Shown piece by piece: positions 24,718 through 31,591 of a DNA stretch of 64,000 nucleotides (position 1 is its first letter; each line of letters opens with the position of its first letter). A model generated the notes under the pieces. The model had not been told where the DNA came from. It saw only the letters and a list, made by a program, of their open reading frames with translations, and made no database searches. The stretch covers positions 1 through 64,000 of the forward strand of contig JBBSNY010000018.1 of NCBI GenBank assembly GCA_038260305.1, in the 5' to 3' direction. The DNA is from CADCVQ01 sp038260305. GTDB lineage: Bacteria > Actinomycetota > Thermoleophilia > Solirubrobacterales > Solirubrobacteraceae. The translations under genes and the position numbers were made by a program.

Positions 24718-25010
24718 CGCACTACGCGCAGGTCGCCTCGCCGCGCGGAACGCGAGCGTCCGCCCGAGAACGCGAACGCCCGCCGCGCGTACGCAGGGTG
24801 ATCGACAAGCTCGCCGCCGAGCTCCGCGCCGGCCGCGAGCTCGCCGACATCTCCGACGATGAGATCGCCGCGGTTCTCCACGCCCTGTGGGCCACGGCCG
24901 CCGAGTCGACATGGAATCGCAACCGTGCCGCGGTCAATGCCTGGCTGAACGGCCTGCCAACGATTTCGCGCGCAGGCGAAAGCAGGTCTAGAGGATCCGC
25001 CTTTCTGAGA
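24718..25010 (+). pseudogene. Tyrosine recombinase N-terminal (core-binding) fragment
   Basis: VIDKLAAELRAGRELADISD, DEIAAVLHALWATAAESTWN and RNRAAVNAWLNG form the SAM-like, DNA-core-binding domain of a phage-type integrase. No catalytic domain follows: after about 24965 the sequence changes to a ParB-like scrap. It is a remnant of a second integrase, distinct from the full gene at 26743. Confidence 0.55.
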
Positions 25011-25018
25011 CTGCCGCC

Positions 25019-25224
25019 CTTGGCGCGCGACGACCTGAACCCGATCGAGGAGGCCCGGGCTGCGCGACGACTTCGGGCTCAGCGTCGCCGGGATCGCCCG
25101 CCGGGTCGGGCTCGCGGTCCTCGCCGAGATCGCCGTCGGCGCCGACGCCGTCGTAGGACTCCGCTTCGACAGCGCCTACAACCGTCCCGGGCGCGGGCCA
25201 AGCCGATCGATCCGCCGGTTTGAA
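25019..25224 (+). pseudogene. Chimeric scrap: ParB-like segment joined to YbjQ/DUF74-like segment
   Basis: RDDLNPIEEARA and, one frame over, LRDDFGLSVAGIARRVG resemble ParB/Spo0J (NPxEEA, then the first helix of the helix-turn-helix). The same frame runs on as LAEIAVGADAVVGLRFDSAY, which is the conserved GADAVVGVRFD strand of the YbjQ heavy-metal-binding family. Two unrelated families meet within 20 residues, so this is a junction of deletions and not a gene. Confidence 0.55.
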
Positions 25225-25278
25225 CCGCGATCGCATCGCTCTCTTGCTCCCGCGCCGGTCGCAAGGTAACTTGTAGCG

Positions 25279-25509
25279 ATGGCCGTGGATGTCGTCATCG
25301 CGGCGAGCGCTCGCAAGCACGGCGTGAGCGATCAGGACATCCGACATGCCTACGCCCATCCCATCCGCGTGTTCGAACTTGACGACGATTTCACGATGAT
25401 CATCGGGGCCAATCAGGCCGCGATCATCTACGAGATCGGCGTTATCGATGGCGTTAGGGCGCCGGTCGTCGTGCATGCGATGAAGGCCCGCGACACGTTT
25501 CTGAGGTGA
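25279..25509 (+). CDS. Small toxin-like protein of a toxin-antitoxin pair
   Basis: 76 residues, ATG 25279. HGVSDQDIRHAYAHPIRVFE followed by DDFTMIIGANQAAIIYEIGV has the helix, strand, strand pattern of BrnT/DUF4258-like toxins (A.KHGVs...I..a.....), with basic C-terminal residues (VVVHAMKARDTFLR). I cannot place it in a named family with certainty. The next gene starts inside its stop codon (TGATG). By analogy with brnTA and higBA the first gene is the toxin. Confidence 0.65.
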   Translation: MAVDVVIAASARKHGVSDQDIRHAYAHPIRVFELDDDFTMIIGANQAAIIYEIGVIDGVRAPVVVHAMKARDTFLR

Positions 25510-25787
25510 TGGTGATGCCCCGTAGCGTCCAAGACATCCTCGATCACGCCGACGAGCTCGCCAAGCGCTTTGAGGACTACGAACCCGCGCTTGATGATGA
25601 ACGCGACCCGCGGGTCTACGCGGCGTTGCGCGATGGTGTTCTTGCTCGCTCAGACGCCGAGCGCTCGATCAAGGCCGCGATCGACCAGGCGCGCGAGCAT
25701 GGGTATTCCTGGTCGTTCATCGGCCGGTTGCTCGGCACGTCGGGCGAGGCCGCCAGACAGCGCTACGCCACCAAGCAGGAAGCCTGA
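25509..25787 (+). CDS. Helix-turn-helix antitoxin-like protein
   Basis: 92 residues from ATG 25509, overlapping the previous stop; GTG 25506 and ATG 25515 are also in frame. The N-terminus is acidic and helical (VQDILDHADELAKRFEDYEP). The C-terminal third, AREHGYSWSFIGRLLGTSGE, AARQRYA, is a helix-turn-helix of the type used by many small antitoxins and regulators. It is likely the DNA-binding antitoxin of the pair. Confidence 0.65.
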   Translation: MVMPRSVQDILDHADELAKRFEDYEPALDDERDPRVYAALRDGVLARSDAERSIKAAIDQAREHGYSWSFIGRLLGTSGEAARQRYATKQEA

Positions 25788-25854
25788 GTGCTGCTGACCC
25801 GGATCACTCGCTCGCACCGCTGAGCGTCGACTGGAAGCTACCGCTGCGTGACCG

Positions 25855-26094
25855 TCAGGCCGGCTGGCGATCCATGCTCGTGCCGCGTCCTTCCACCTGC
25901 GGGAGCGCGACAACGAGCTCCTCGGGCAGCACCTTCGAGGCCGACCAGATCTCGAGCCCGACCAGATCACCTGTCTGCTCGTCGTAGTCGCAGAGACCCC
26001 ACGCCCGCTCCTCCGACCGCACCGGTCCATGCGGGAACCGGACGCGGATGTACGCGATATCGCCGACGTTCGCGTAGTAGCTCTCGGACTCCAC
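25855..26094 (-). CDS. DUF2283 family protein
   Basis: 79 residues, ATG 26094. YYANVGDIAYIRVRFP, ..SEERAWGLCDYDEQTGDLVG and LEIWSASKVLP match the DUF2283 pattern (D..D.LYI.......SE....G...D.......G.EI..AS). Such proteins are often found beside DUF4258 or DUF4160 toxin-like genes. It sits downstream of the DUF4160/DUF2442 pair on the same strand, so it may belong to that group. Function unknown. Confidence 0.75.
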   Translation of the reverse strand: MESESYYANVGDIAYIRVRFPHGPVRSEERAWGLCDYDEQTGDLVGLEIWSASKVLPEELVVALPQVEGRGTSMDRQPA

Positions 26095-26192
26095 GCGCTA
26101 CGCCAAGCGTGGCCCATCGCGGGCCGGCACGGTCCGCGCCGGAGCCGCCACAGCGAAGGTCGGGCCGTCGAGAAGTGAGCAGCCGTCCATCG

Positions 26193-26477
26193 CTATCCGC
26201 GTGCGGATCGCGCCGTGACGCGATGAAGTCGCGCCTCCGCGTACAGCGGCTCGGGCGCCATGTCCACGCCGTTGGGCCACATGATTGTGCCGCCCTCGGG
26301 ATCGACGCGCACCTGACCAAAGAAGCCCGGGTCGGCCAGCGGTTCGAACACCCCGAGCCACTCACGCTCGTCGAACGCAACATCACCGACCGTGCCGTCC
26401 TCGAAGCTCAGACGGAGACGGTGGTCGCCAATCACCTCGACACCGACGACATCGACAAGGGGTTCCATGAAACCCAT
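26193..26477 (-). CDS. DUF2442 family protein, putative antitoxin
   Basis: 94 residues from ATG 26477 (ATG 26468 is an alternative). VVGVEVIGDHRLRLSFEDGT, VGDVAFDEREWLGVFEPLAD and FFGQVRVDPEGGTIMWPNGV are the DUF2442 signature: the strand ..L...F.DG....D, then the GTI.WPNG.D box. DUF2442 genes are typically paired with DUF4160, as here: this gene begins one base after that stop. The pair is regarded as toxin-antitoxin-like on the basis of linkage, not of direct tests I know of. Confidence 0.82.
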   Translation of the reverse strand: MGFMEPLVDVVGVEVIGDHRLRLSFEDGTVGDVAFDEREWLGVFEPLADPGFFGQVRVDPEGGTIMWPNGVDMAPEPLYAEARLHRVTARSARG

Positions 26478-26478
26478 G

Positions 26479-26743
26479 CTAGGCCAGAGGCTCGATCGCG
26501 AGAAGGGGCTGATTGTCTCGAGCGCGGTGCCAGTTGGCCTGCAGCTCTTCGCTGTGGACGAGCGCCCACTCCTCCACGAAGCGCAGGGCACGCGGCGCGA
26601 GCCATCCGACGACGACCTCGCCGCTGAAGTCGACCGACGCCTTGTACTTCGCCATACCGCGCGTGGAAATGCGGCCGCGCATGCGCGCCCTCGTCCCAAT
26701 ACATCCAGATCGTGATCCCGTAGAAGGCGCTGATCCTTGGCAT
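26479..26743 (-). pseudogene. DUF4160 family protein, single-base frameshift
   Basis: Starting at ATG 26743 (overlapping the integrase stop as TGATG), frame 1 gives MPRISAFYGITIWMYWDEGA and RPHFHARYGE. Frame 2 then gives KYKASVDFSGEVVVGWLAPR and ALRFVEEWALVHSEELQANW. Together they are a full DUF4160 domain (I..F.GI.I.M...DH...HFHA.Y.......). The break is one extra A in GCGAAGTAC near 26658. It is either a recent inactivation or a sequencing error; the partner gene downstream is intact. Confidence 0.75.
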
Positions 26744-27931
26744 CAGGGCTGAACTTCGACAACGGGTGGCAGCGCGAACGCCGCCTCGACCCACTCCGCC
26801 TCGTGCGCGTTCGGCGTGTAGTCGGCGTAGATCAGCGTCGTCTTGAAGTCGCGATGTCCGAGCATCTCCTGCAGCGTCCGCATCGGTACGCCCTGCGCCG
26901 CCATCCGCGTGCCGAACGTGTGGCGCAGGTCGTGGAAGCGCACCTCGCGAACGCCTCCAGAGGCCAACGCGACCTTGAAGCGCTTGAGCAGCTTCGAGCG
27001 GTCGAGCGGCTTGCCGGTGTGGGGGTGGGCAAAGACGAGGTCGTCGTTGCCGCGCCACAGCGTCTCCTGATGCAACAGGTCAAGCTCGCCGGCGAGCCGG
27101 TCTGCCAGCGGCACGCTGCGTGACGAGCGCTTGGACTTCGGCGGGCCGAACTCACCGCGCACGTAGCTTCGCCGCACGCGTACGCGGCGCGCGCTCCAGT
27201 CGACGTCGCGCCAGCGCAGCGCAATCAACTCGCCTTGTCGCATCCCGGTCATCGCGGCCGCGAGGTACATCGGGCGCTCCACACGGCCCATGTCAGTCTC
27301 GGGTACCGCGCGCAGCAGCGCTTCGACCTCCTCGGGCTCGAGGAAGCGGATGTCGGCGTCCATCGGCGGCGCCTGCGGCTTGTCGACGAGCGTGCACGGG
27401 TTCGCGACGACCCAGCCCTCGCGCCGCGCCAGCTCGAAGATCGAGTGCAGGACGCCGGTCGCGTTGAGTGTCGTCTTGATCGAGCGCCCCGTGCGACCCA
27501 TGTGACGGATGAACGCCTCGATCTCGCGGCGGCCGATGCGATCGAGGCGCTGCTTGGCGAAGAACGGCACGAGGTGCACGCGGATGTGCGACTCGTAGGT
27601 CTCCAGCGTGGTGCGCCTGCGGCCCTTCGTCTCCAGGCGCTCGATCAGCAGCTGGCCGGCCTGCGCCACGCTGACGCGACCACCGCCGTTGCCACGCAGC
27701 TGGAGCGTGCCCATCAGCCCCCGCAGTTGTGCCTCGGCCTCGGTGCGAGTGAACCCCTCGCCGGTCGCGACGTATCGCTTGGGGCCGATCCGGCGCTTGA
27801 CCTGATCGTCGCCGACGCGCCACTTGCCGTACCAGATCTCGTCGCCGGACAGATCGCGGCGGACGAGCAGCGAGCCGGTCCCGCGCGGCCGGCGTGGACG
27901 CCTTCCTGGCCGTCGAGCGTGCGGGCGACAT
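26743..27931 (-). CDS. int: Tyrosine-type site-specific integrase
   Basis: All catalytic motifs are present: the Arg box (MTGMRQGELIALRWRDVD), the Lys beta-hairpin (GPPKSKRSSRSVPL), HDLRHTFGTRMAAQ, LGHRDFKTTLIYADY with its Tyr nucleophile, preceded by a SAM-like core-binding domain (RTTLETYESHIRVHLVPFF) and an AP2-like arm region (DEIWYGKWRVGDD). The long frame opens as far up as 28107, but that start lies in the tRNA fragment and is not credible. The best ribosome site (GAGGAG, 7 bases from ATG 27931) serves a frame that must shift once, near 27890, to enter the integrase frame. The true N-terminus is therefore uncertain and the gene may be frameshifted. It lies next to a tRNA 3' end, the usual target. 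Confidence 0.85.
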
Positions 27932-27964
27932 GCGCAGATGCTCCTCAACAAATCCAAAAAGTTT

Positions 27965-28015
27965 GGTACCCCGGGTACCAAAGGTACCTGACGCAACCTG
28001 ACGCTACCTCGCGAT
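27965..28015. repeat. Phased short repeats between integrase and attachment site
   Basis: Three GGTACC palindromes start exactly 9 bp apart (27965, 27974, 27983). They merge into three 10-bp direct repeats beginning at 27986, 27996 and 28006 (ACCTGACGCA, ACCTGACGCT, ACCTCGCGAT). Their position just upstream of the integrase gene and 60 bp from the tRNA fragment fits integrase arm-type or excisionase sites, or an operator. This role is inference. Confidence 0.5.
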
Positions 28016-28075
28016 AGACCTGCAAAACGCAATCTTCTAGATTCTATGGAACTTCGGGGATCTGAGTTGTGGTCC

Positions 28076-28108
28076 AGGCGGTCGGGGGTTCGAGTCCCCT
28101 CGCTCACC
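28076..28108 (+). other. tRNA 3'-end fragment, probable att site
   Basis: GGGGGTTCGAGTCCCCT (28084-28100) is a T arm with the TTCGA loop, followed by CGCTCACC, which looks like an acceptor strand and discriminator base. No matching 5' acceptor strand (GTGAGCG) is found within 100 bp upstream, so this is only the 3' end of a tRNA gene. Integrases usually recombine at exactly this part, leaving such a copy at the far end of the element. Confidence 0.7.
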
Positions 28109-28222
28109 CTCGCGCAGTGCCTGCTTGAGGTCGCCGCCCCAGCAGGGTCTGACTCTTCGTTCTGTCACGAGCGAGGACTAGCCTCGACGAATGCTTGGCA
28201 CCGCTCAATCGGGCCGCGGGTT

Positions 28223-28768
28223 GTGAAGGGCGAGCGGCTCCTTGCACGAGGTAGCGAGGAGATCAGGGCTCTCGTCGGCGGGGTGCCGCGCGCGTTCGCG
28301 TGCTGCGAGGCGATCAATCGACTTCCGTACGCCGACCAGGAGGCAATCCGGAGCGCTTGGTCGGAGCTGACGGGCCGACCGATCGACGACCGCTTTCGGC
28401 TGGTGCCGCCGATCCATAGTGACCACGGACTCAAGCTTCGGGTCGGCGCCAACGTGTTCGTCAATCACGGATGCACGCTCAACGGCATGGGTGGCATCGA
28501 GATCGACGAAGACACGATGATCGGGCCGAACGTCAGCCTCTTGACCAGCGGTCACCCGACCGCGGTTGCTGATCGACGTGCCGGCATCATCGTCGCGCCG
28601 ATTCGTATCGGCGCCAACGTCTGGATCGGCGCGGGCGCGATCGTCCTCGGAGGCGTGACGGTCGGCGACGGTGCGGTTGTGGCCGCCGGCGCGGTCGTCA
28701 GCCGCGACGTGCCGCCGGCTACGCTCGTCGCGGGCGTGCCCGCACGAACGATCCGGCCGTTGGACTGA
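28223..28768 (+). CDS. Hexapeptide acetyltransferase (maltose/galactoside O-acetyltransferase type)
   Basis: 181 residues from GTG 28223; the open frame extends upstream through the tRNA fragment, which argues against the longer version. The N-terminal helical Mac-type region (KGERLLARGSEEIRALVGG) is followed by left-handed beta-helix repeats (VGANVFVNHGCTLNGMGGIE, IGANVWIGAGAIVLGGVTVG) with the catalytic His in LLTSGHP. It transfers acetyl from acetyl-CoA to sugar hydroxyls. The usual Maa protein is 180-190 residues, so it seems complete. The acceptor cannot be told. Confidence 0.85.
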   Translation: MKGERLLARGSEEIRALVGGVPRAFACCEAINRLPYADQEAIRSAWSELTGRPIDDRFRLVPPIHSDHGLKLRVGANVFVNHGCTLNGMGGIEIDEDTMIGPNVSLLTSGHPTAVADRRAGIIVAPIRIGANVWIGAGAIVLGGVTVGDGAVVAAGAVVSRDVPPATLVAGVPARTIRPLD

Positions 28769-28965
28769 CCGGTGGAGTGGCGCGCCGCGGCGATGCGACG
28801 TCTTCGACGAAAGGTTCGACAGGTGTGATGGTGGGGCTCCTGGCGTCGTCCTAGGCGATGGTCTCGGAGCGAGATGAGTGCTTCCATGTCGAGAAGCGCT
28901 GACCGGCTCCGCTCACGAGGTGAAGCGCCCGCGACAGGCCCGGCCCACGACACCAGGAGACGACG

Positions 28966-29028
28966 ATGCCGAAGTATCTGCTGCACGACGAGTACACGCC
29001 GCACGAGCTGGCCGGAGGCCGTTCATGA
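28966..29028 (+). pseudogene. Short remnant of a GYD/YCII-like protein
   Basis: MPKYLLHDEYTPHELAGGRS then stop. MPKYLL...YT is the typical start of GYD-domain and related dimeric ferredoxin-like proteins, but only 20 codons are left. The stop overlaps the start of the next gene (ATGA). Confidence 0.35.
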
Positions 29029-29462
29029 CCGTCCTGCGCCTGGAGCACATCGGCATCGTCGTCGACGATCTCGCGGCGGCGACCGCGTTCTTCGTCGCAC
29101 TCGGGCTCGAATTGGAGGGCGAGGCGTCCGTCGAGGGCGGCTTGGTGGACCGCATCAACGGGCTTGAGGGTGTGCGAGCGGACATCGCGATGCTGCGGAC
29201 CCCGGATGGCGACGCCAAGATCGAGCTGGCCAAGTACCGCTCGCCCTCACACGAGCGCGACGACGGGCCGGCGCCGGCCAACGCCCCGGGCATCCGCCAC
29301 ATCCTGTTCGTCGTCGACGACATCCAGGCATCAATGACCGGCCTGCGAGCGCATGGCGGCGACCTGGTCGGCGAGCTGGTGAACTACGAGAACAGCTACT
29401 GGCTGTGCTACGTGCGCGGCCCCGCCGGGATCATCGTCGAGCTGGCGGAGAAGATCAGCTGA
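29025..29462 (+). CDS. VOC (glyoxalase/bleomycin resistance) family protein
   Basis: 145 residues from ATG 29025. It has two beta-alpha-beta-beta-beta modules: the first with LRLEHIGIVVDDLAAATAFF and the second with GIRHILFVVDDIQASMTGLR. Metal-ligand candidates are the His in LEHIG, Glu in AKIELAKY, His in IRHI and Glu in IIVELAEKI, the classical four of the family. It is likely a metal-dependent lyase, isomerase or dioxygenase on a small molecule; substrate unknown. Complete length for a single-chain VOC protein. Confidence 0.85.
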   Translation: MTVLRLEHIGIVVDDLAAATAFFVALGLELEGEASVEGGLVDRINGLEGVRADIAMLRTPDGDAKIELAKYRSPSHERDDGPAPANAPGIRHILFVVDDIQASMTGLRAHGGDLVGELVNYENSYWLCYVRGPAGIIVELAEKIS

Positions 29463-29482
29463 TTAGTATAGGAAGCTGGCCT

Positions 29483-30088
29483 TCAGCTCGCCCGGCGGTA
29501 GCGGATGTGCGTGGCCAGCGGCGAATGCAGCACCTCGATGGGCTCCAACCCGAAAGATTCGACGCCGTCGAAGATCCGCTCGCCGGACCCGAGCAGGACT
29601 GGCGCGATGTCGAGCGTGAGCTCGTCGACGACCCCGGCGATGAGCGCCTGCCGAACGGTGGAGGCGCCGCCCGCGATGTCTACGCCGTCGTCGCCGGCCG
29701 TCTCACGCGCCTGTGCGTAGGCGGCGTCGAAGCCGTCGGTGACGAAGTGGAAGGTCGTCCCGCCCTCCATCTCGATCGGCTCGCGGGCGTGATGGGTGAG
29801 CACGAACACCGGTGCGTGGTAAGGCGGCTCGGGCCCCCACCAGCCGCGCCAGTCCTCCTCCCACTCGCCGCGGATCGGCCCGAACATGTTGCGGCCCATG
29901 AGGTAGGCGCCGCGCGGGCGCATGAGCCAGCCGGCCGCGGTCTCGTCGGCCTCGTTGGCGCGCTCGTCGCCGAGGTGCCAGCCGTGGACCTCCCTTCCGC
30001 GCTTCCCCAGTGGGTGCTCGCGACTCTGCTCTGGCCCGGCGACGAAACCGTCGAGCGAGATCGACATGTGGCAGGTGGTGTCCGGCAT
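29483..30088 (-). CDS. RibD C-terminal/dihydrofolate-reductase-like protein
   Basis: 201 residues from ATG 30088, with AAAGGG about 8 bases upstream. HMSISLDGFVAGP at the start, MGRNMFGPI, VFVLTHHARE, VDIAGGASTVRQALIAGVVD and ELTLDIAPVLLGSGERIFDG are the pattern of the YwjB/YyaP-type reductases related to DHFR and RibD. They bind NADPH; the substrate is not known. A fragment of an HxlR-type regulator lies just upstream in the opposite direction, a common pairing for this family, so it was probably once regulated by it. Confidence 0.87.
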   Translation of the reverse strand: MPDTTCHMSISLDGFVAGPEQSREHPLGKRGREVHGWHLGDERANEADETAAGWLMRPRGAYLMGRNMFGPIRGEWEEDWRGWWGPEPPYHAPVFVLTHHAREPIEMEGGTTFHFVTDGFDAAYAQARETAGDDGVDIAGGASTVRQALIAGVVDELTLDIAPVLLGSGERIFDGVESFGLEPIEVLHSPLATHIRYRRAS

Positions 30089-30225
30089 CCGCGACCCTTT
30101 CGAAGGGTGATTGCGATTTGCAAGTAGCACCCGCAATCTACCCGAGCTGATGACGAACTCGCCTGCGGCGGCTCGTGTCGGCCGGGCTGCTCATGCGGGC
30201 GGACGTCGGCCGCGGTCGCGCGCGA

Positions 30226-30365
30226 CCTACAGCCTCACCGAGGCGGCGATCGAGCTGGTCCCGCTCCTGGCCCTGCTCGGCGGGTGGGCCTGCGCAACCG
30301 CCCGACGACCCGATGCTCCGCGTGCGAGCCGAACTACTGGTCGACCTGCTGTGGCTGGTTTGGTG
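30226..30365 (+). pseudogene. HxlR-family regulator, C-terminal fragment
   Basis: YSLTEAAIELVPLLALLGGW, then one frame over PDDPMLRVRAELLVDL. This is the end of the winged-helix domain and the C-terminal segment of HxlR transcription factors (YSLTE.G..L.P.L..L..W). The DNA-recognition helix is missing and the frame is broken. Confidence 0.65.
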
Positions 30366-30425
30366 ATGGCGGGAACAGCCTTGTCAGTAGGTTGTTCTTG
30401 ACATGCAGCGGCACGTCTGCCGACT

Positions 30426-30929
30426 ATGAGTCGTCTAACGACTTCCCTGATCGCTCGAGCGGGATCCCGGCTGCTGCGGACGCGGTGGTTGGTTCGAGCG
30501 CCCATCTGGCTGTATCGAGCCCGAGTGGGATTCGTGTTCGGATCGCGGCTGCTGATGCTTGAGCACATCGGCCGAAACTCGGGTGCACGGCGCTACGTGG
30601 TACTTGAGGTTGTCGATCAACCCTCGCCCGGTCGGTACGTCGTGGTGTCCGGCTTCGGCGAGCGGGCTCAATGGCTACGCAACGTGAGCGCCAACCCGCA
30701 CGTTCACGTCTACCTCGCCGGCCACAAGCCGATGCCTGCGACGGCGCAGCGGTTGGACGGCGAGAGCGCACGTCGCTCGCTCGCGCGCTACGCGGCAGCG
30801 CATCCTCGCGCCTGGAGCAAGCTGCGCGCGGTCCTCGAGCAGACGCTGGGCGCGCGGATAGACGAGACCGCAACTGAACTTCCGATGGTTTGCTTCCAAG
30901 CGAGCAACCCGGCCGACACCGCGGCGTAG
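30426..30929 (+). CDS. F420-dependent nitroreductase family protein (DDN type)
   Basis: 167 residues, ATG 30426. The core has LMLEHIGRNSGARRYVVLEV, YVVVSGFGERAQWLRNVSAN and PHVHVYLAGH, the deazaflavin-dependent nitroreductase signature (L.H.GR.SG..R...L, then G......W..NL.ANP.V.V..G). These split-barrel enzymes use the deazaflavin cofactor F420, which actinobacteria make, to reduce quinones or nitro compounds. The N-terminal hydrophobic/basic helix (RTRWLVRAPIWLYRARVGFV) suggests membrane association, as in Ddn. Complete length. Its substrate is unknown. Confidence 0.88.
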   Translation: MSRLTTSLIARAGSRLLRTRWLVRAPIWLYRARVGFVFGSRLLMLEHIGRNSGARRYVVLEVVDQPSPGRYVVVSGFGERAQWLRNVSANPHVHVYLAGHKPMPATAQRLDGESARRSLARYAAAHPRAWSKLRAVLEQTLGARIDETATELPMVCFQASNPADTAA

Positions 30930-31084
30930 TCGTGTGCGCAGGGCATCCGGGGGCCCGTAGGCCGATCGGCCTGCGGGTGGCTCCGGTTGTGGCGACGAAC
31001 GGGTGCGTTGCGATTCGCTGCTCGACACCCACTCTTGTGCTTGCGCGAGTAGGGAAGGTGGCCCAGCTCGGTTCCGCCGCGCTG

Positions 31085-31239
31085 CCGACGGCCGAACCGC
31101 TCCTCCAGGAGGCCGTCCGGGGAGTCCCGCTGACCGCCTTGGCGAGCTTCCAGCCCAGGTTCACCGCATCCTGCATGCCGAGGGTGAGGCCCTGGCCGCC
31201 GGCCGGGCAGTGCACGCGGGCGGCGTCGCCGGCCAGCAA
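31085..31239 (-). pseudogene. FAD-dependent monooxygenase fragment
   Basis: LAGDAARVHCPAGGQGLTLG followed by MQDAVNLGWKLAKAVSGTP is the second FAD-binding motif of PF01494 aromatic hydroxylases (GDAAH..pP.GGqG.N.G..DA.NL.WKLA). Nothing of the N-terminal GXGXXG fold is present, and the frame is lost after the motif. Confidence 0.8.
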
Positions 31240-31481
31240 TACCCGCGGACGCCGACGGCGCGATCGACCGTTCCTTCACCTCGATCAACAGCGTCGGCGG
31301 GGCGGCGGCACTGACGCTCGCCGGGCTGGACGGGCAGAACGACGGCGGCGAGAACTTCCTCTTCACGGGTGCTGACAGCTTCTCGGCGACGGACACCTGG
31401 GACGGCAGCGACCCGCAGGATGGGCCGAGCCACCTGGTCGAGGCCGGCGAATCGTTTGAGATCGTGCTCGCGACCGTGTGA
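31240..31481 (+). pseudogene. C-terminal fragment of an unknown protein
   Basis: A plus-strand frame without start reads IPADADGAIDRSFTSINSVG, GAAALTLAGLDGQNDGGENF and on to ESFEIVLATV, TGA. Codon use looks coding. It begins where the opposite-strand monooxygenase fragment begins, so 31240 is a deletion junction. The family is not recognised. Confidence 0.4.
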
Positions 31482-31591
31482 CATCTCGCACACACCCGAC
31501 AATCCTTCGATTGACCGTCACCAACGGCGGCGAGGATCGTTGCAGCTGACACGAAGCCGATGACCGCGAACGAGAGACCGGTGCAACCCAG

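Noticed and set aside
27235..28017. Plus-strand frame opposite the integrase
   Set aside because: Shadow of the integrase gene; no family resemblance.
28046..28222. N-terminal extension of the acetyltransferase
   Set aside because: It would be translated through the tRNA fragment; the known family starts near the GTG at 28223.
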